Assembly (NCBI RefSeq): GCF_000426825.1
Contig: NZ_AUGC01000005.1
Coordinates: forward strand, 62,001 to 126,000
Length of the DNA stretch: 64,000 bases
Reading direction: 5' to 3'
Source: Thermonema rossianum DSM 10300
GTDB taxonomy: Bacteria; Bacteroidota; Bacteroidia; Cytophagales; Thermonemataceae
Made by a program: the position numbers and the translations under genes. The notes beneath the pieces are model-generated. The model saw nothing but the letters and a program-made list of their open reading frames with translations, ran no database searches and had not been told where the DNA came from. Below are positions 1 to 8,816 of the stretch, one piece after another; position 1 is the first letter of the stretch; each line of letters starts with the position of its first letter.

Positions 1-2
1 TA

Positions 3-215
3 AGCGACAATGGCATAGGCTTCGATGAACAGTTTGCCGATAAAATCTTTGTCATCTTTCGCCGCTTGCACCATGACCATGAGGGAACAGGCATTGGTTT
101 GGCTATTTGTAAAAAAATTGTAGAGCAGCATGGGGGGCGCATCGAAGCACGTGCCCGGGAAGGCGAAGGGGCTACTTTTGTCATACACCTGCCACGGAAA
201 CAACCTTCTGCATAA
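3..215 (+). CDS. Sensor histidine kinase, C-terminal end (partial)
   Basis: The window opens inside a gene. Reading from base 3 gives the last 70 residues of a histidine kinase ATPase domain. The G1 box (DNGIGF), an F-box-like stretch (FVIFRRLHH) and the G2 box ([13 protein letters not shown]) are visible before the stop. The domain would bind ATP and phosphorylate a histidine that lies upstream of the window. The next gene starts 22 bases downstream, so this kinase is probably the first member of a three-gene signalling operon. Its sensor domain cannot be seen. Confidence 0.88.
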   Translation, partial: SDNGIGFDEQFADKIFVIFRRLHHDHEGTGIGLAICKKIVEQHGGRIEARAREGEGATFVIHLPRKQPSA

Positions 216-237
216 GTCGAAAACAACCACATTTGAT

Positions 238-1428
238 ATGATAGAGCAACAAATAAGCATATTATTGATTGATGATGACGAAGAAGATTACTTGATTCTG
301 CGGGATGTGGTGGAAGACATCCCTTTTCGCGGCACGCGCTACACCGTGGAATGGACGCCCGACATCAAGCAGGCATGGGAAGCCGTAAAAAGTGGCAGCT
401 ATGACGTGTATTTGGTCGATTACCTTTTGGGCGTACACGATGGCCTTACCTTCATTCGCAAAGCCGTGGAAGAAGGCTGTATTCAGCCCCTGATATTGCT
501 TACCGGGCAGAATGACCCGTCCATAGACGAGCAAGCCATGTTGGCCGGTGCAGCTGACTACTTGGTGAAAGGGCGCTTCGATGCCGACCAACTCGAGCGC
601 GCCGTGCGCTATTCAATGCAGCATGCCAAAAACCTGTATGAAATCAAGCTGCTGAACGAATACCTCGAAAAGCGGGTAGAAGAGCGCACCCGGCAGCTGC
701 GGGAAGCTTACCAGCAGGTAAAACAGGCGTTGGAAAAAGAAAAAGAACTGAACGAGCTGAAATCCCGTTTTGTAGCCATGGCTTCGCACGAGTTCCGCAC
801 CCCTTTGAGTGCCATCTTGTCTTCGGCTTCATTGATTGCCCGCTACGACAAAACCGAGCAGCAGCCGCAGCGTCTTAAACATGTGCAACGTATCCAAAAG
901 TCGGTGCAAAGTCTCAATGCCATTCTCAATGAGTTTCTCTCTTTAAGTAAAATAGAAGAAGGCAAAGAGAGCGTACAGCCCAAATCGATAGACATCGTGG
1001 CCTTGGTTGCTGACTTGCGTGAAGAGCTGACCCCTTTATGTAAAGAAAACCAGCATATCGTCTGCAAAATGCCCGGCGATACTTTAGCTTGGACACAAGA
1101 CGAGCGCATATTGAAAAACATCTTAACCAACTTGCTAAGCAACGCCTTGAAGTATTCCGAAAAAGACGTTGAGCTGCAAGTGCAAGTGGACGCGGCAGGC
1201 GAAAAGCTGCGCATCGAAGTAAGGGATTACGGCATTGGCATTCCACAGGAAGAGCAGAAATATGTGTTTAGCCGCTTTTTCCGGGCAGGCAATGCATCCA
1301 ACGTATCGGGCACCGGTTTAGGTTTACACATCGTAAAAAAATATGTAGATTTGATTGGCGGCGATATAGCCTTTCAAAGCCGCGAAAACGAAGGAACCGT
1401 ATTTTATTTAACCATTCCACGTCTATGA
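238..1428 (+). CDS. Receiver domain-histidine kinase hybrid
   Basis: This 396-residue cytoplasmic protein has an N-terminal receiver domain (about 5-125). Its acidic pocket is D12-D14 and the phospho-acceptor is probably D61 (VDYLLG). A coiled-coil linker follows (about 140-175), then a HisKA domain with H184 in ASHEFRTPLS, then HATPase boxes NILTNLLSNALKYS, DYGIGIP and GTGLGLHIVKKY. I chose the ATG at 238 because it begins directly before the receiver fold; an in-frame ATG at 130 lies inside the preceding kinase gene. It has no membrane segment, so it probably takes phosphate or a signal from the upstream kinase. Its stop overlaps the next start as ATGA. Confidence 0.93.
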   Translation: MIEQQISILLIDDDEEDYLILRDVVEDIPFRGTRYTVEWTPDIKQAWEAVKSGSYDVYLVDYLLGVHDGLTFIRKAVEEGCIQPLILLTGQNDPSIDEQAMLAGAADYLVKGRFDADQLERAVRYSMQHAKNLYEIKLLNEYLEKRVEERTRQLREAYQQVKQALEKEKELNELKSRFVAMASHEFRTPLSAILSSASLIARYDKTEQQPQRLKHVQRIQKSVQSLNAILNEFLSLSKIEEGKESVQPKSIDIVALVADLREELTPLCKENQHIVCKMPGDTLAWTQDERILKNILTNLLSNALKYSEKDVELQVQVDAAGEKLRIEVRDYGIGIPQEEQKYVFSRFFRAGNASNVSGTGLGLHIVKKYVDLIGGDIAFQSRENEGTVFYLTIPRL

Positions 1429-2462
1429 GCAAAAAAATACTCGTAATAGAAGACCACGAAGATATTCGCGAGAATATCATAGAAATCCTTTCGCTCTCGG
1501 GCTATGAAGCCGAAGGCGCACGCAACGGAAAAGAAGGCTTGGAAAAAGCCCAAAGTCTGTTGCCCGACTTGATTATTTGCGACATCATGATGCCGGAGCT
1601 CGATGGTTACAGTGTCCTGAAAATACTGGCACAAAAACCGGAGACCGCTTCCATTCCTTTCATTTTTCTTACAGCCAAAACCGAGCGCAGCGACATACGC
1701 AAGGGCATGAGCCTGGGCGCAGACGACTACTTGACCAAACCTTTCGAAGAAAGTGAGCTGCTCGAAGCCGTGGAAGCCCGCTTCCGCAAGCAAGAAATCC
1801 TGCAGAAGCACTATGCCAATACGGCCGAAGGCATGAAAAATTTCGCGCAAGATGCCAAACAATGGATAGACCTGCTGCGTCCCGAAGAATATAAAACCAA
1901 AACCTATAAGAAAAAGGAGACCATTTATTGGGAAGGTGAAGTCGCTCATTTTGTGTATTTGGTAGAAGAAGGGGAGGTGAAGACCTTCCGCGTTAATCCG
2001 GAAGGCAAAGAATTGATTACGGCCGTTTACAAGCCCGGCGATTTCTTCGGATACCTGGACGTGATGGCCGGCGACAAACACAACGACACAGCCGAAGCCC
2101 TGCAAGATACGGAACTGCTGCTCATCCCCAAAGAAGATTTTGTGCACCTCATATCCGGCAACCCGGCCGTGGCAGTGCGCATGGTAAAAATGTTGGCCGG
2201 CGCAGTGAAAGAAAAGGAAGAAAACCTGCTTCAGATGGCATACGATTCGGTGCGCCGGCGTGTAGCCAAAGCCTTGGTGAAGCTGGCAGAAGACGACTTC
2301 AATGCCGAAGTGCATCTTTCCCGCGAAGAGCTTGCCAATATTGTAGGCATTGCCAAAGAAACCCTGATACGCACACTCTCCGACCTGAAGTCAGAAGGAA
2401 TGATTGAAGTGAACGGCAACACAATCCGTGTGGTAGAGCCGGAACAACTGCTGCGCATATAA
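1425..2462 (+). CDS. Receiver-cyclic-nucleotide-binding-CRP helix-turn-helix transcription regulator
   Basis: This 345-residue response regulator fuses a receiver domain (1-120; D10, phospho-acceptor D53 in CDIMMPE, K105 in TKPF) to a CRP/FNR module. That module has a cNMP-binding beta barrel (about 150-265) and a C-terminal HTH_CRP (about 280-340, with REELANIVGIAKETLIRTLSDL). It should bind DNA when phosphorylated, when it binds a ligand, or both. The ATG overlaps the stop of the hybrid kinase, indicating translational coupling and making that kinase the likely partner. REC-CRP fusions are known in Bacteroidota. The effector and target genes are not shown by the sequence. Confidence 0.93.
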   Translation: MSKKILVIEDHEDIRENIIEILSLSGYEAEGARNGKEGLEKAQSLLPDLIICDIMMPELDGYSVLKILAQKPETASIPFIFLTAKTERSDIRKGMSLGADDYLTKPFEESELLEAVEARFRKQEILQKHYANTAEGMKNFAQDAKQWIDLLRPEEYKTKTYKKKETIYWEGEVAHFVYLVEEGEVKTFRVNPEGKELITAVYKPGDFFGYLDVMAGDKHNDTAEALQDTELLLIPKEDFVHLISGNPAVAVRMVKMLAGAVKEKEENLLQMAYDSVRRRVAKALVKLAEDDFNAEVHLSREELANIVGIAKETLIRTLSDLKSEGMIEVNGNTIRVVEPEQLLRI

Positions 2463-2485
2463 CCCATGCTTAACCAAATATAATC

Positions 2486-3172
2486 ATGACCGAACGAAAG
2501 CAAATAGGAGGGCACTGGTTTGTTCGCTATGAAAAAGAGACTTACCCGCAAGAGGAGATGCTCCGGCGGGCAAAAGAGTTTTTCGAGTGGGCAAACCGCC
2601 GCCGCACCGTGCGCGACTTCTCCGATAAACCGGTGCCACGTGAAGTAATTGAATACGCCATACGCACGGCATCCACAGCCCCGTCGGGCGCCAACAAGCA
2701 GCCGTGGACCTTCTGCGTGGTAGAGAACCCCGCCCTGAAAAAAGCCATCCGTGAGGCAGCAGAGCGCGAAGAGTATGAAAACTACCATGGACGCATGAGT
2801 GAAACCTGGCTTAGGGATTTGGCACACCTCGGAACCGACTGGCACAAGCCTTTTTTAGAAACTGCTCCCTATTTAATAGTGGTGTTTAAACGTGTGTATG
2901 AACTGGATGACGAGGGCGTAAAGCGCCAAAATTACTACGTGGCCGAGTCGGCAGGATTGGCCTGTGGCATGCTGCTCATGGCATTGCATCATGCCGGTTT
3001 GGTGGCACTGACCCACACACCAAGCCCCATGAACTTTCTGAGCAAGCTATTGGAGCGCCCCGACAATGAGCGCCCTTTCTTGCTGATTCCCGTGGGCTAC
3101 CCTGCCGATGAAACCTATGTGCCCGACATCAAGCGCAAATCCTTAGACCAAATTTGTGTTTGGTACTCTTAG
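2486..3172 (+). CDS. Iodotyrosine deiodinase-like flavoprotein (nitroreductase superfamily)
   Basis: This 228-residue protein belongs to the FMN-dependent nitroreductase fold. The N-terminal RRRTVRDF and APSGANKQPW motifs fit FMN binding. It resembles animal iodotyrosine deiodinase (IYD) more than ordinary nitroreductases. E96, Y100 and K121 have the E-x3-Y-x20-K spacing of the IYD active-site lid that holds the amino acid part of halotyrosine. The C-terminal PVGYPADETYVPDIKRKSLDQI also matches IYD. The protein has no membrane anchor, unlike the mammalian enzyme. A homologue from the Bacteroidota species Haliscomenobacter hydrossis is known to dehalogenate iodotyrosine. The physiological substrate here is unknown. 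It follows the regulator by 23 bases. Confidence 0.88.
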   Translation: MTERKQIGGHWFVRYEKETYPQEEMLRRAKEFFEWANRRRTVRDFSDKPVPREVIEYAIRTASTAPSGANKQPWTFCVVENPALKKAIREAAEREEYENYHGRMSETWLRDLAHLGTDWHKPFLETAPYLIVVFKRVYELDDEGVKRQNYYVAESAGLACGMLLMALHHAGLVALTHTPSPMNFLSKLLERPDNERPFLLIPVGYPADETYVPDIKRKSLDQICVWYS

Positions 3173-3184
3173 AAGGATAAATTG

Positions 3185-3192
3185 TATCTTTG
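3185..3192 (+). promoter_or_regulatory. Bacteroidota -7 box (TATCTTTG)
   Basis: TATCTTTG matches the Bacteroidota TAnnTTTG consensus and lies 24 bases before the mutase ATG. A TTTG lies 22 bases upstream and could be the -33 element. It suggests that the mutase gene has its own promoter despite the short gap after the preceding gene. Confidence 0.6.
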
Positions 3193-3216
3193 TCCGAAAA
3201 CGAATAGCCGACCGTT

Positions 3217-5373
3217 ATGGAGCGTATTTTATCTGATGAAGCCTGGAACTGGGATTTCTTGAATGAAGAAACTGTTTCTTCACCTTCAGCCGAAGCATGG
3301 AAAACAGCCGAAGGCATCCATATAAAATCGGTTTATGCACTTGCCGACATAGAAGGGCTGCCCACGCGGCACTTCATTGCAGGGGCGCCGCCCTATTTGC
3401 GCGGTCCTTATCCAAGCATGTATGTGCAACGTCCATGGACCATCCGTCAATATGCGGGCTTCTCTACTGCCGAGGAGTCGAATGCTTTTTACCGGCGCAA
3501 CCTGGCTGCCGGGCAAAAAGGATTATCGGTGGCTTTTGACCTGGCCACCCACCGGGGCTATGACTCAGACCACCCCCGTGTGGTAGGCGATGTGGGCAAA
3601 GCCGGCGTGGCCATAGATACCGTCGAAGACATGAAAATACTTTTCGACGGCATCCCCCTGGACCAAATGTCGGTATCGATGACCATGAATGGGGCGGTGT
3701 TGCCCGTGATGGCATTCTACATTGTGGCGGCTGAGGAACAGGGCGTAAGCCAAGACAAGTTGTCGGGCACCATACAAAACGACATCTTGAAAGAATTCAT
3801 GGTGCGCAATACCTACATCTACCCGCCGGCTGAAAGCATGCGCATCATAGGCGACATTTTTGCCTATACGGCAAAGTATATGCCCAAATTCAACTCCATC
3901 AGTATCAGTGGCTATCATATGCAAGAAGCCGGTGCCACTGCCGACCTCGAGCTGGCTTATACCCTGGCCGACGGCTTGGAATATATACGCACCGGTTTGA
4001 AAGCAGGCTTGGACATCGACGACTTCGCGCCGCGTCTGTCTTTCTTCTGGGCCATTGGCATGAACCATTTCATGGAGATAGCCAAAATGCGCGCGGCGCG
4101 TTTGCTGTGGGCAACCATCGTCAAGCAGTTCAATCCCAAGAATCCCAAATCAATGGCTTTGCGCACACACTGCCAAACGTCGGGGTGGAGCCTGACCGCC
4201 CAAGACCCTTTCAACAACGTGGCGCGCACCTGCATCGAAGCATTGGCGGCTGCCTTGGGGCATACGCAGTCGTTGCATACCAACTCGCTCGACGAAGCCA
4301 TTGCCCTGCCTACCGACTTTTCGGCACGCATCGCCCGCAATACGCAATTGTTGCTTCAATTGGAAACGGACATCACCCGCACCGTGGACCCCTTGGGCGG
4401 CAGCTACTACATAGAAGCCCTGACCATGGAACTATGCCGCCGGGCATGGGAGCATATCCGCGAAATAGAAGAGCTGGGCGGTATGACCAAAGCCATGGAA
4501 ACCGGCTTGCCCAAAATGCGTATCGAAGAAGCCGCTGCCAAAAAGCAGGCACGCATCGACGCAGGCAAAGACATTATTTTGGGCGTCAATAAGTTTAGAG
4601 TAGAAGACGAGCCCGATATCGATATTCTGGAAGTGGACAATACTGCCGTGCGTCAAAAACAAATCGAGCGCATCCGCCGCGTGAAAGCGAGCCGTGACGA
4701 AAAAGCCGTGCAACAAGCCCTCGAAGCGCTCACACGCTGTGCACAAACAGGCGAAGGCAACCTGCTGGAGTTGGCAGTAGAAGCCGCCCGCCGCCGTGCT
4801 ACCTTAGGCGAAATATCCTATGCCCTGGAAAAAGTATTTGGGCGCTACAAAGCCATGATACGCTCTATTTCGGGTGTCTATGCCGCCGAAGTGTCTGACG
4901 ATGAGCACTTCCGGGCAGCGCAAGAAATGGCCGACCGTTTTGCCGAGCTGGAAGGGCGACGCCCCCGCATCATGATTGCCAAAATGGGACAGGACGGGCA
5001 CGACCGCGGCGCCAAAGTCATCGCTACGAGCTTTGCCGACTTAGGCTTCGACGTGGACGTGGGACCGCTCTTCCAAACTCCGGAAGAAGTGGCACGGCAA
5101 GCCGCCGAAAACGATGTGCATGTGGTGGGCGTGTCGAGTCTTGCCGGTGGACACAAAACCCTCGTCCCTCAGTTGATTGAAGAACTCAAGAAAATAGGAC
5201 GCGAAGACATATTGGTGGTAGTGGGCGGTGTGATACCACCCCAAGATTTCGACTTTTTGTACAAAGCCGGTGCTACTGCCGTCTTCGGACCGGGCACCAT
5301 CATTGCCGTGGCAGCACAACGCATCTTACAGGCGCTACTGGCAAACATAGAACGTGAGCAAGCCGATGCATGA
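3217..5373 (+). CDS. mutB: Methylmalonyl-CoA mutase, large (catalytic) subunit
   Basis: This 718-residue adenosylcobalamin enzyme interconverts methylmalonyl-CoA and succinyl-CoA. The substrate barrel shows [29 protein letters not shown] and [20 protein letters not shown]. The C-terminal cobalamin domain has GQDGHDRG with D593 and H595 (lower axial ligand), followed by [10 protein letters not shown] and [10 protein letters not shown]. The length is that of a large subunit. Many Bacteroidota have a separate small subunit (mutA) beside it, but none lies in the flanking DNA here, so it either works as a homodimer or its partner is elsewhere. No MeaB-type chaperone is adjacent. Confidence 0.96.
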   Translation: MERILSDEAWNWDFLNEETVSSPSAEAWKTAEGIHIKSVYALADIEGLPTRHFIAGAPPYLRGPYPSMYVQRPWTIRQYAGFSTAEESNAFYRRNLAAGQKGLSVAFDLATHRGYDSDHPRVVGDVGKAGVAIDTVEDMKILFDGIPLDQMSVSMTMNGAVLPVMAFYIVAAEEQGVSQDKLSGTIQNDILKEFMVRNTYIYPPAESMRIIGDIFAYTAKYMPKFNSISISGYHMQEAGATADLELAYTLADGLEYIRTGLKAGLDIDDFAPRLSFFWAIGMNHFMEIAKMRAARLLWATIVKQFNPKNPKSMALRTHCQTSGWSLTAQDPFNNVARTCIEALAAALGHTQSLHTNSLDEAIALPTDFSARIARNTQLLLQLETDITRTVDPLGGSYYIEALTMELCRRAWEHIREIEELGGMTKAMETGLPKMRIEEAAAKKQARIDAGKDIILGVNKFRVEDEPDIDILEVDNTAVRQKQIERIRRVKASRDEKAVQQALEALTRCAQTGEGNLLELAVEAARRRATLGEISYALEKVFGRYKAMIRSISGVYAAEVSDDEHFRAAQEMADRFAELEGRRPRIMIAKMGQDGHDRGAKVIATSFADLGFDVDVGPLFQTPEEVARQAAENDVHVVGVSSLAGGHKTLVPQLIEELKKIGREDILVVVGGVIPPQDFDFLYKAGATAVFGPGTIIAVAAQRILQALLANIEREQADA

Positions 5374-6301
5374 TTTGCTTACGATGCTTAAAGAGTATAA
5401 GTCCCACATCTTGTGGCTTAGCGGCGGCATGGTAGGGCTTATGCTCTTTATTATGGCAATGGTTTATGGGGAGCATATCTTTTCGCCGCCCCCGCGTGTG
5501 ATTGACAGGCCGCGTGCACAGCAGCTGGCACTCGTAAAACAATGGATACGCTGCCGTTGTACCACCGTGGCCATGTATGAGCAACGCAACGACACCTTGC
5601 AGGAGGACTATCTCTTGGGCTATGATGCACAAGGGCGTTTGCGTGCCCACAATCGTCATATTTTTTTTGACTACGACTCTTTAAACCGCTTCTCTGCTTT
5701 TTACATCTACCATGACGACGAAGGCTACATCGGCCGCCGCGTAACCTTTCGTTATTTGCCGGCAACGGCTGTTGTGCCCTTTACACAAATTGAGGCAAGC
5801 ATTTACAAAATAGTCAATGAGCAAATAAGCAAGGTGGGCTATACCGTAGTGTGGCCCTTTCCGATAGAGCAGGCTGCCTGGTACGAACTGCTGCCTCCCG
5901 CAGAGCCCCTTACACAACTGCCCAAAAAGCAGGCAGAGAACATATGGCTTATGATGAAAGAAAAAAAGTCTGTGTATTGGGTTTTTGATGCACAAAACCG
6001 CCTGATGGAGGAAATAGAAGTAGATCCTTATTTGCCCACCACTTACTCTTTGAGCCGCCGCCGCTTCCGGTATGATACCAAAGGTTTGCTGATTGAAAAA
6101 ATACAGATCGACTCAATCATTAATCAATACAAAAACCTACGCAAATTGACAGGAAAGCAGTTGTTTCGCTACACTTACGATGCGGAAGGGCGCCCGCTGC
6201 GTTATGAAGAATTGCTCTGGAACGGTGTGGAGTGGGTGCCGCAGATGCGCAGGGAATGTACATACCACCCGCCGGACATACACGCCCCTTTGTCTGAATA
6301 A
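5366..6301 (+). CDS. Membrane-anchored protein of unknown function with YD-like repeats
   Basis: This protein of about 311 residues is not assigned to a family. An N-terminal transmembrane helix (about residues 12-34 of the ATG form) is followed by a soluble, presumably periplasmic, domain. That domain contains several strand-rich segments of the type FRYDTKGLL and YTYDAEGRP, reminiscent of YD or RHS-like repeats. I chose the ATG at 5366, which gives an 8-base overlap with the mutase stop (ATGCATGA); an in-frame GTG at 5354 is possible. The overlap suggests co-transcription with the mutase, but nothing ties it to that enzyme functionally. Confidence 0.75.
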   Translation: MHDLLTMLKEYKSHILWLSGGMVGLMLFIMAMVYGEHIFSPPPRVIDRPRAQQLALVKQWIRCRCTTVAMYEQRNDTLQEDYLLGYDAQGRLRAHNRHIFFDYDSLNRFSAFYIYHDDEGYIGRRVTFRYLPATAVVPFTQIEASIYKIVNEQISKVGYTVVWPFPIEQAAWYELLPPAEPLTQLPKKQAENIWLMMKEKKSVYWVFDAQNRLMEEIEVDPYLPTTYSLSRRRFRYDTKGLLIEKIQIDSIINQYKNLRKLTGKQLFRYTYDAEGRPLRYEELLWNGVEWVPQMRRECTYHPPDIHAPLSE

Positions 6302-6325
6302 TTAGCAATTTTCAAAGGCAAATTG

Positions 6326-6333
6326 TAGTTTTG
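6326..6333 (+). promoter_or_regulatory. Bacteroidota -7 box (TAGTTTTG)
   Basis: TAGTTTTG fits the TAnnTTTG consensus and lies 22 bases before the nucleoside transporter ATG. No clear TTTG -33 element is seen at the expected distance. Confidence 0.5.
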
Positions 6334-6355
6334 TGCGCTGCGAAATAACGAACTC

Positions 6356-7660
6356 ATGGAATATATTAGAGGACTTATTGGTATTACCGTACTTTTGGCA
6401 TTGGCCGTTCCTTTTTCTAAAGACCGTAAAGCCATCAATTGGCGCCTGGTAATCATAGGTGTTTTGCTGCAAGTATTTTTTGCTTTCATGATTTTGAGGG
6501 TTGAATGGGTGGCTTTGATATTTAAATCCGTTAGTGAAGCCTTTGTTACCTTCCTGAATTTTTCTTTAAAAGGTGCCGAATTTATTTTTGGTGACTTGGC
6601 AAAAAATAGCGACAGCGTGCCCGGCACCCGGCATTCATTAGGTTTTATCTTCGCTTTTCAAGTGCTGCCTACCATCATCTTCTTTTCTACGGTTTCGGCA
6701 GCACTTTATTATTTAGGGATCTTGCAAAAAATAGTCTATGCCATTGCCTGGGTGATGAAGCGTACCATGGGGCTTTCCGGTCCTGAAAGCTTGGCCGCTG
6801 CCGGTAATATTTTTTTAGGACAAACCGAAGCGCCTTTGCTGGTCAAGCCTTTTGTGGAAAAAATGACCATGTCGGAGCTTATGTGTTTGATGACCGGTGG
6901 CATGGCTACCATCGCCGGGGGCGTGCTGGGCGCTTATGTCTCTTTTCTGGGGGGCGAAAATCCCGCCGAGCAGGCGCGCTTTGCTGCTCATTTGCTCAGT
7001 GCTTCCATCATGAGTGCGCCGGCTGCCATTGTCATGGCAAAGATATTGTACCCGGAGCTGGAGCCTGAAAAAGTTAATCAAAAGCTGGAAGTATCTAAAG
7101 AAAGCATAGGGGTGAACCTTATCGATGCCATGTCGAACGGTGCTGCCGACGGGCTCAAATTGGCGCTGAATGTGGGCGGCATGCTCCTTGCCTTCATTGC
7201 CGTGATTGCCCTGCTCAATGCCGGTTTGGGTAAAATTGGGGTTTGGTTGGGCGTAAACGAAGCCATTGCACAATCTACCGGGCAGTTGTTTCAGGGGCTT
7301 TCATTAGAGTATATTTTGGGACAAATAGGGCGCCCCCTTGCTTTCATTATGGGGGTTGACTGGAACGAGTCCTTGCTGGTGGGCAGTCTTATAGGTCAGA
7401 AAACGGCTATCAATGAGTTTGTAGCCTATGCCGAACTGGCAGCCGTAAAAGACAAACTGAGCGAGCACGCCTTGCTTATTGCCACCTATGCCCTGTGCGG
7501 TTTTTCGAATTTCAGTTCTATTGCCATTCAAATTGGTGGCATAGGAGGAATGGCCCCTGCGCGTCAGAGCGACCTGTCCCGCTTGGGCATGCGTGCCCTT
7601 TTGGGTGCCAGCTTGGCTTGTTTTATGACCGCTACCATTGCCGGTGCCGTTGCCGGTTAG
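6356..7660 (+). CDS. Concentrative nucleoside transporter (NupC/CNT family)
   Basis: This 434-residue polytopic inner-membrane protein has CNT-family hallmarks: GQTEAPLLVKPF (substrate and ion site), TGGMATIAGGVLGAY, GQKTAINEFVAYAEL, and C-terminal GFSNFSSIAIQIGGIGGMAP. CNT proteins import nucleosides with Na+ or H+. The first membrane segments are present and the length is normal, so it looks intact. It is monocistronic, with its own promoter box upstream and a strong terminator downstream. No nucleoside hydrolase or phosphorylase is adjacent, so the preferred nucleoside cannot be inferred. Confidence 0.93.
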   Translation: MEYIRGLIGITVLLALAVPFSKDRKAINWRLVIIGVLLQVFFAFMILRVEWVALIFKSVSEAFVTFLNFSLKGAEFIFGDLAKNSDSVPGTRHSLGFIFAFQVLPTIIFFSTVSAALYYLGILQKIVYAIAWVMKRTMGLSGPESLAAAGNIFLGQTEAPLLVKPFVEKMTMSELMCLMTGGMATIAGGVLGAYVSFLGGENPAEQARFAAHLLSASIMSAPAAIVMAKILYPELEPEKVNQKLEVSKESIGVNLIDAMSNGAADGLKLALNVGGMLLAFIAVIALLNAGLGKIGVWLGVNEAIAQSTGQLFQGLSLEYILGQIGRPLAFIMGVDWNESLLVGSLIGQKTAINEFVAYAELAAVKDKLSEHALLIATYALCGFSNFSSIAIQIGGIGGMAPARQSDLSRLGMRALLGASLACFMTATIAGAVAG

Positions 7661-7771
7661 GGGTGGGGAAGGCTTGCAACGAAGGGCTTCCGCTGCCCGC
7701 GGACCATGCCATGCCTCACAAAGAGAAAGGCTTCACCGAGTCAAACTTCTCTCTTGTCCTTTCGAACGGAG

Positions 7772-7816
7772 CGCACTTGATTTGAGAAATCTTTTCTCAA
7801 ATCAAGTGCGTTTTTT
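7772..7816 (+). terminator. Intrinsic terminator after the nucleoside transporter
   Basis: A perfect 18-bp stem (7772-7789 paired with 7793-7810) with a 3-base loop is followed by six Ts. This is one of the strongest hairpins in the window. Confidence 0.9.
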
Positions 7817-7907
7817 GTCATGCCGAGCGAAACGAAGTGCAGCGAGACATCTCTTCAAGCCAAACAGCAAGACACAGAAGAGATTTCTCGCTTGCGCTCG
7901 AAATGAC
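7817..7907. repeat. Dispersed Bacteroidota repeat, inverted pair
   Basis: Two inverted copies of an element of the form GTCATnnCGAGCGnAnCGAGnnATCTC occupy 7817-7855 and 7878-7907. Related units occur at 10551-10645 and 33990-34021. The gene-free stretch 7661-8155 holds this pair and the terminator. From 7908 to 8155 I see nothing convincing. Confidence 0.7.
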
Positions 7908-8155
7908 AAGGGGAGGATGCACGAAAGAGCCAAGGAAGGCTTGAAGGGGGAGAATAAGGAGTGCTCAAAAAGTAAATAAAACTTCAAAGGGCTAAAAACT
8001 TTACAACTGTCCTTTTGAATGGATCGCAAGCGGAGTGAGAATCCTTTTAAGGGGCATCCTTTCATACCACACTTTGGCATGAGACGAATGCCCCGCTTTA
8101 TTTGAAACCACCGGAAATCAAACGTTCAGGCGTGCGACCTGCTGCCAAGCCGCCT

Positions 8156-8791
8156 CTACTTCACTTCTTGTGCCGGGTTGCCAAACACCATGCTTCCTTC
8201 TTTTACATCGCGCAACACCACACTGCCCGGTGCTATTTGTGCGCCTTGTCCTATTTTTACTTTTGGGGCAATGACGGCCCCCGCTCCTATGTAAGCCTCG
8301 GAGGCAACCTCTGCATGATGCCCTATCACCGCACCGGCGCCTACTTCCACGTGGTCGTGCAGCTGCGCATGATGGTCAATAATTGCCCCCGAATGAATGA
8401 CGTTGTAGCTGCCCATTTTGGCAAAGGTATTGAGTATGGCACCGGCAGCCACCAAATTGCCATAGCCCAGTTCCAAGGGGCTGCTCAGCACCGCCAAACG
8501 GTGAATGGCGTTGACAGGCACCACTTTGCGCCGTTCGCGCAGCATCTCGATGCGCACCTTGCGTTTAGCCAAATCGTCTTCTGCCACAAAAGCTTCGCAT
8601 TTGGGTCCGATGAGCTTCAGAAAACCATGGTCATCGGGATGCCCCATTACGGCTACATAGTTGATTTCGGTGTTGTGCAGGCTTTTGTCTTCATCCAAAA
8701 AGCAATACACCACAATATCGTTGCTGTTGAAGACATCGAGTGCCAGGCTGCCCAAGTTGCCGGCACCAAATATAATTACGGGATTGTCCAT
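8156..8791 (-). CDS. Sugar O-acyltransferase, sialic acid O-acetyltransferase NeuD/PglD-like
   Basis: This 211-residue protein has an N-terminal Rossmann-like domain (VIIFGAGNLGSLALDVF) and a C-terminal left-handed beta helix of hexapeptide repeats (residues about 110-205: GNLVAAGAI, SGAIIDHHAQL, GAGAVIGHHAEV, IAPGSVVLRDV). Members acetylate amino or hydroxyl groups of nucleotide sugars using acetyl-CoA. The ATG at 8791 places the start 25 bases after the end of the upstream membrane glycosyltransferase-like gene on the same strand. The two probably form an operon for envelope glycan modification. The exact sugar is unknown. Confidence 0.85.
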   Translation of the reverse strand: MDNPVIIFGAGNLGSLALDVFNSNDIVVYCFLDEDKSLHNTEINYVAVMGHPDDHGFLKLIGPKCEAFVAEDDLAKRKVRIEMLRERRKVVPVNAIHRLAVLSSPLELGYGNLVAAGAILNTFAKMGSYNVIHSGAIIDHHAQLHDHVEVGAGAVIGHHAEVASEAYIGAGAVIAPKVKIGQGAQIAPGSVVLRDVKEGSMVFGNPAQEVK

Positions 8792-8816
8792 AGCGTCTTT
8801 TTTGCAGGCAAAGGTC

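Noticed and set aside
1404-2315. 303-codon minus-strand ORF opposite the receiver-CRP gene
   Set aside because: It is a shadow of the plus-strand gene, which has all receiver and HTH motifs.
3173-3216. Cobalamin riboswitch upstream of the B12-dependent mutase
   Set aside because: The gap is 44 bases, too short for a B12 riboswitch, and is explained by a promoter box.
7638-8080. Short ORFs on both strands in the gap after the nucleoside transporter
   Set aside because: They run through the terminator and the dispersed repeat and have no similarity to any family.
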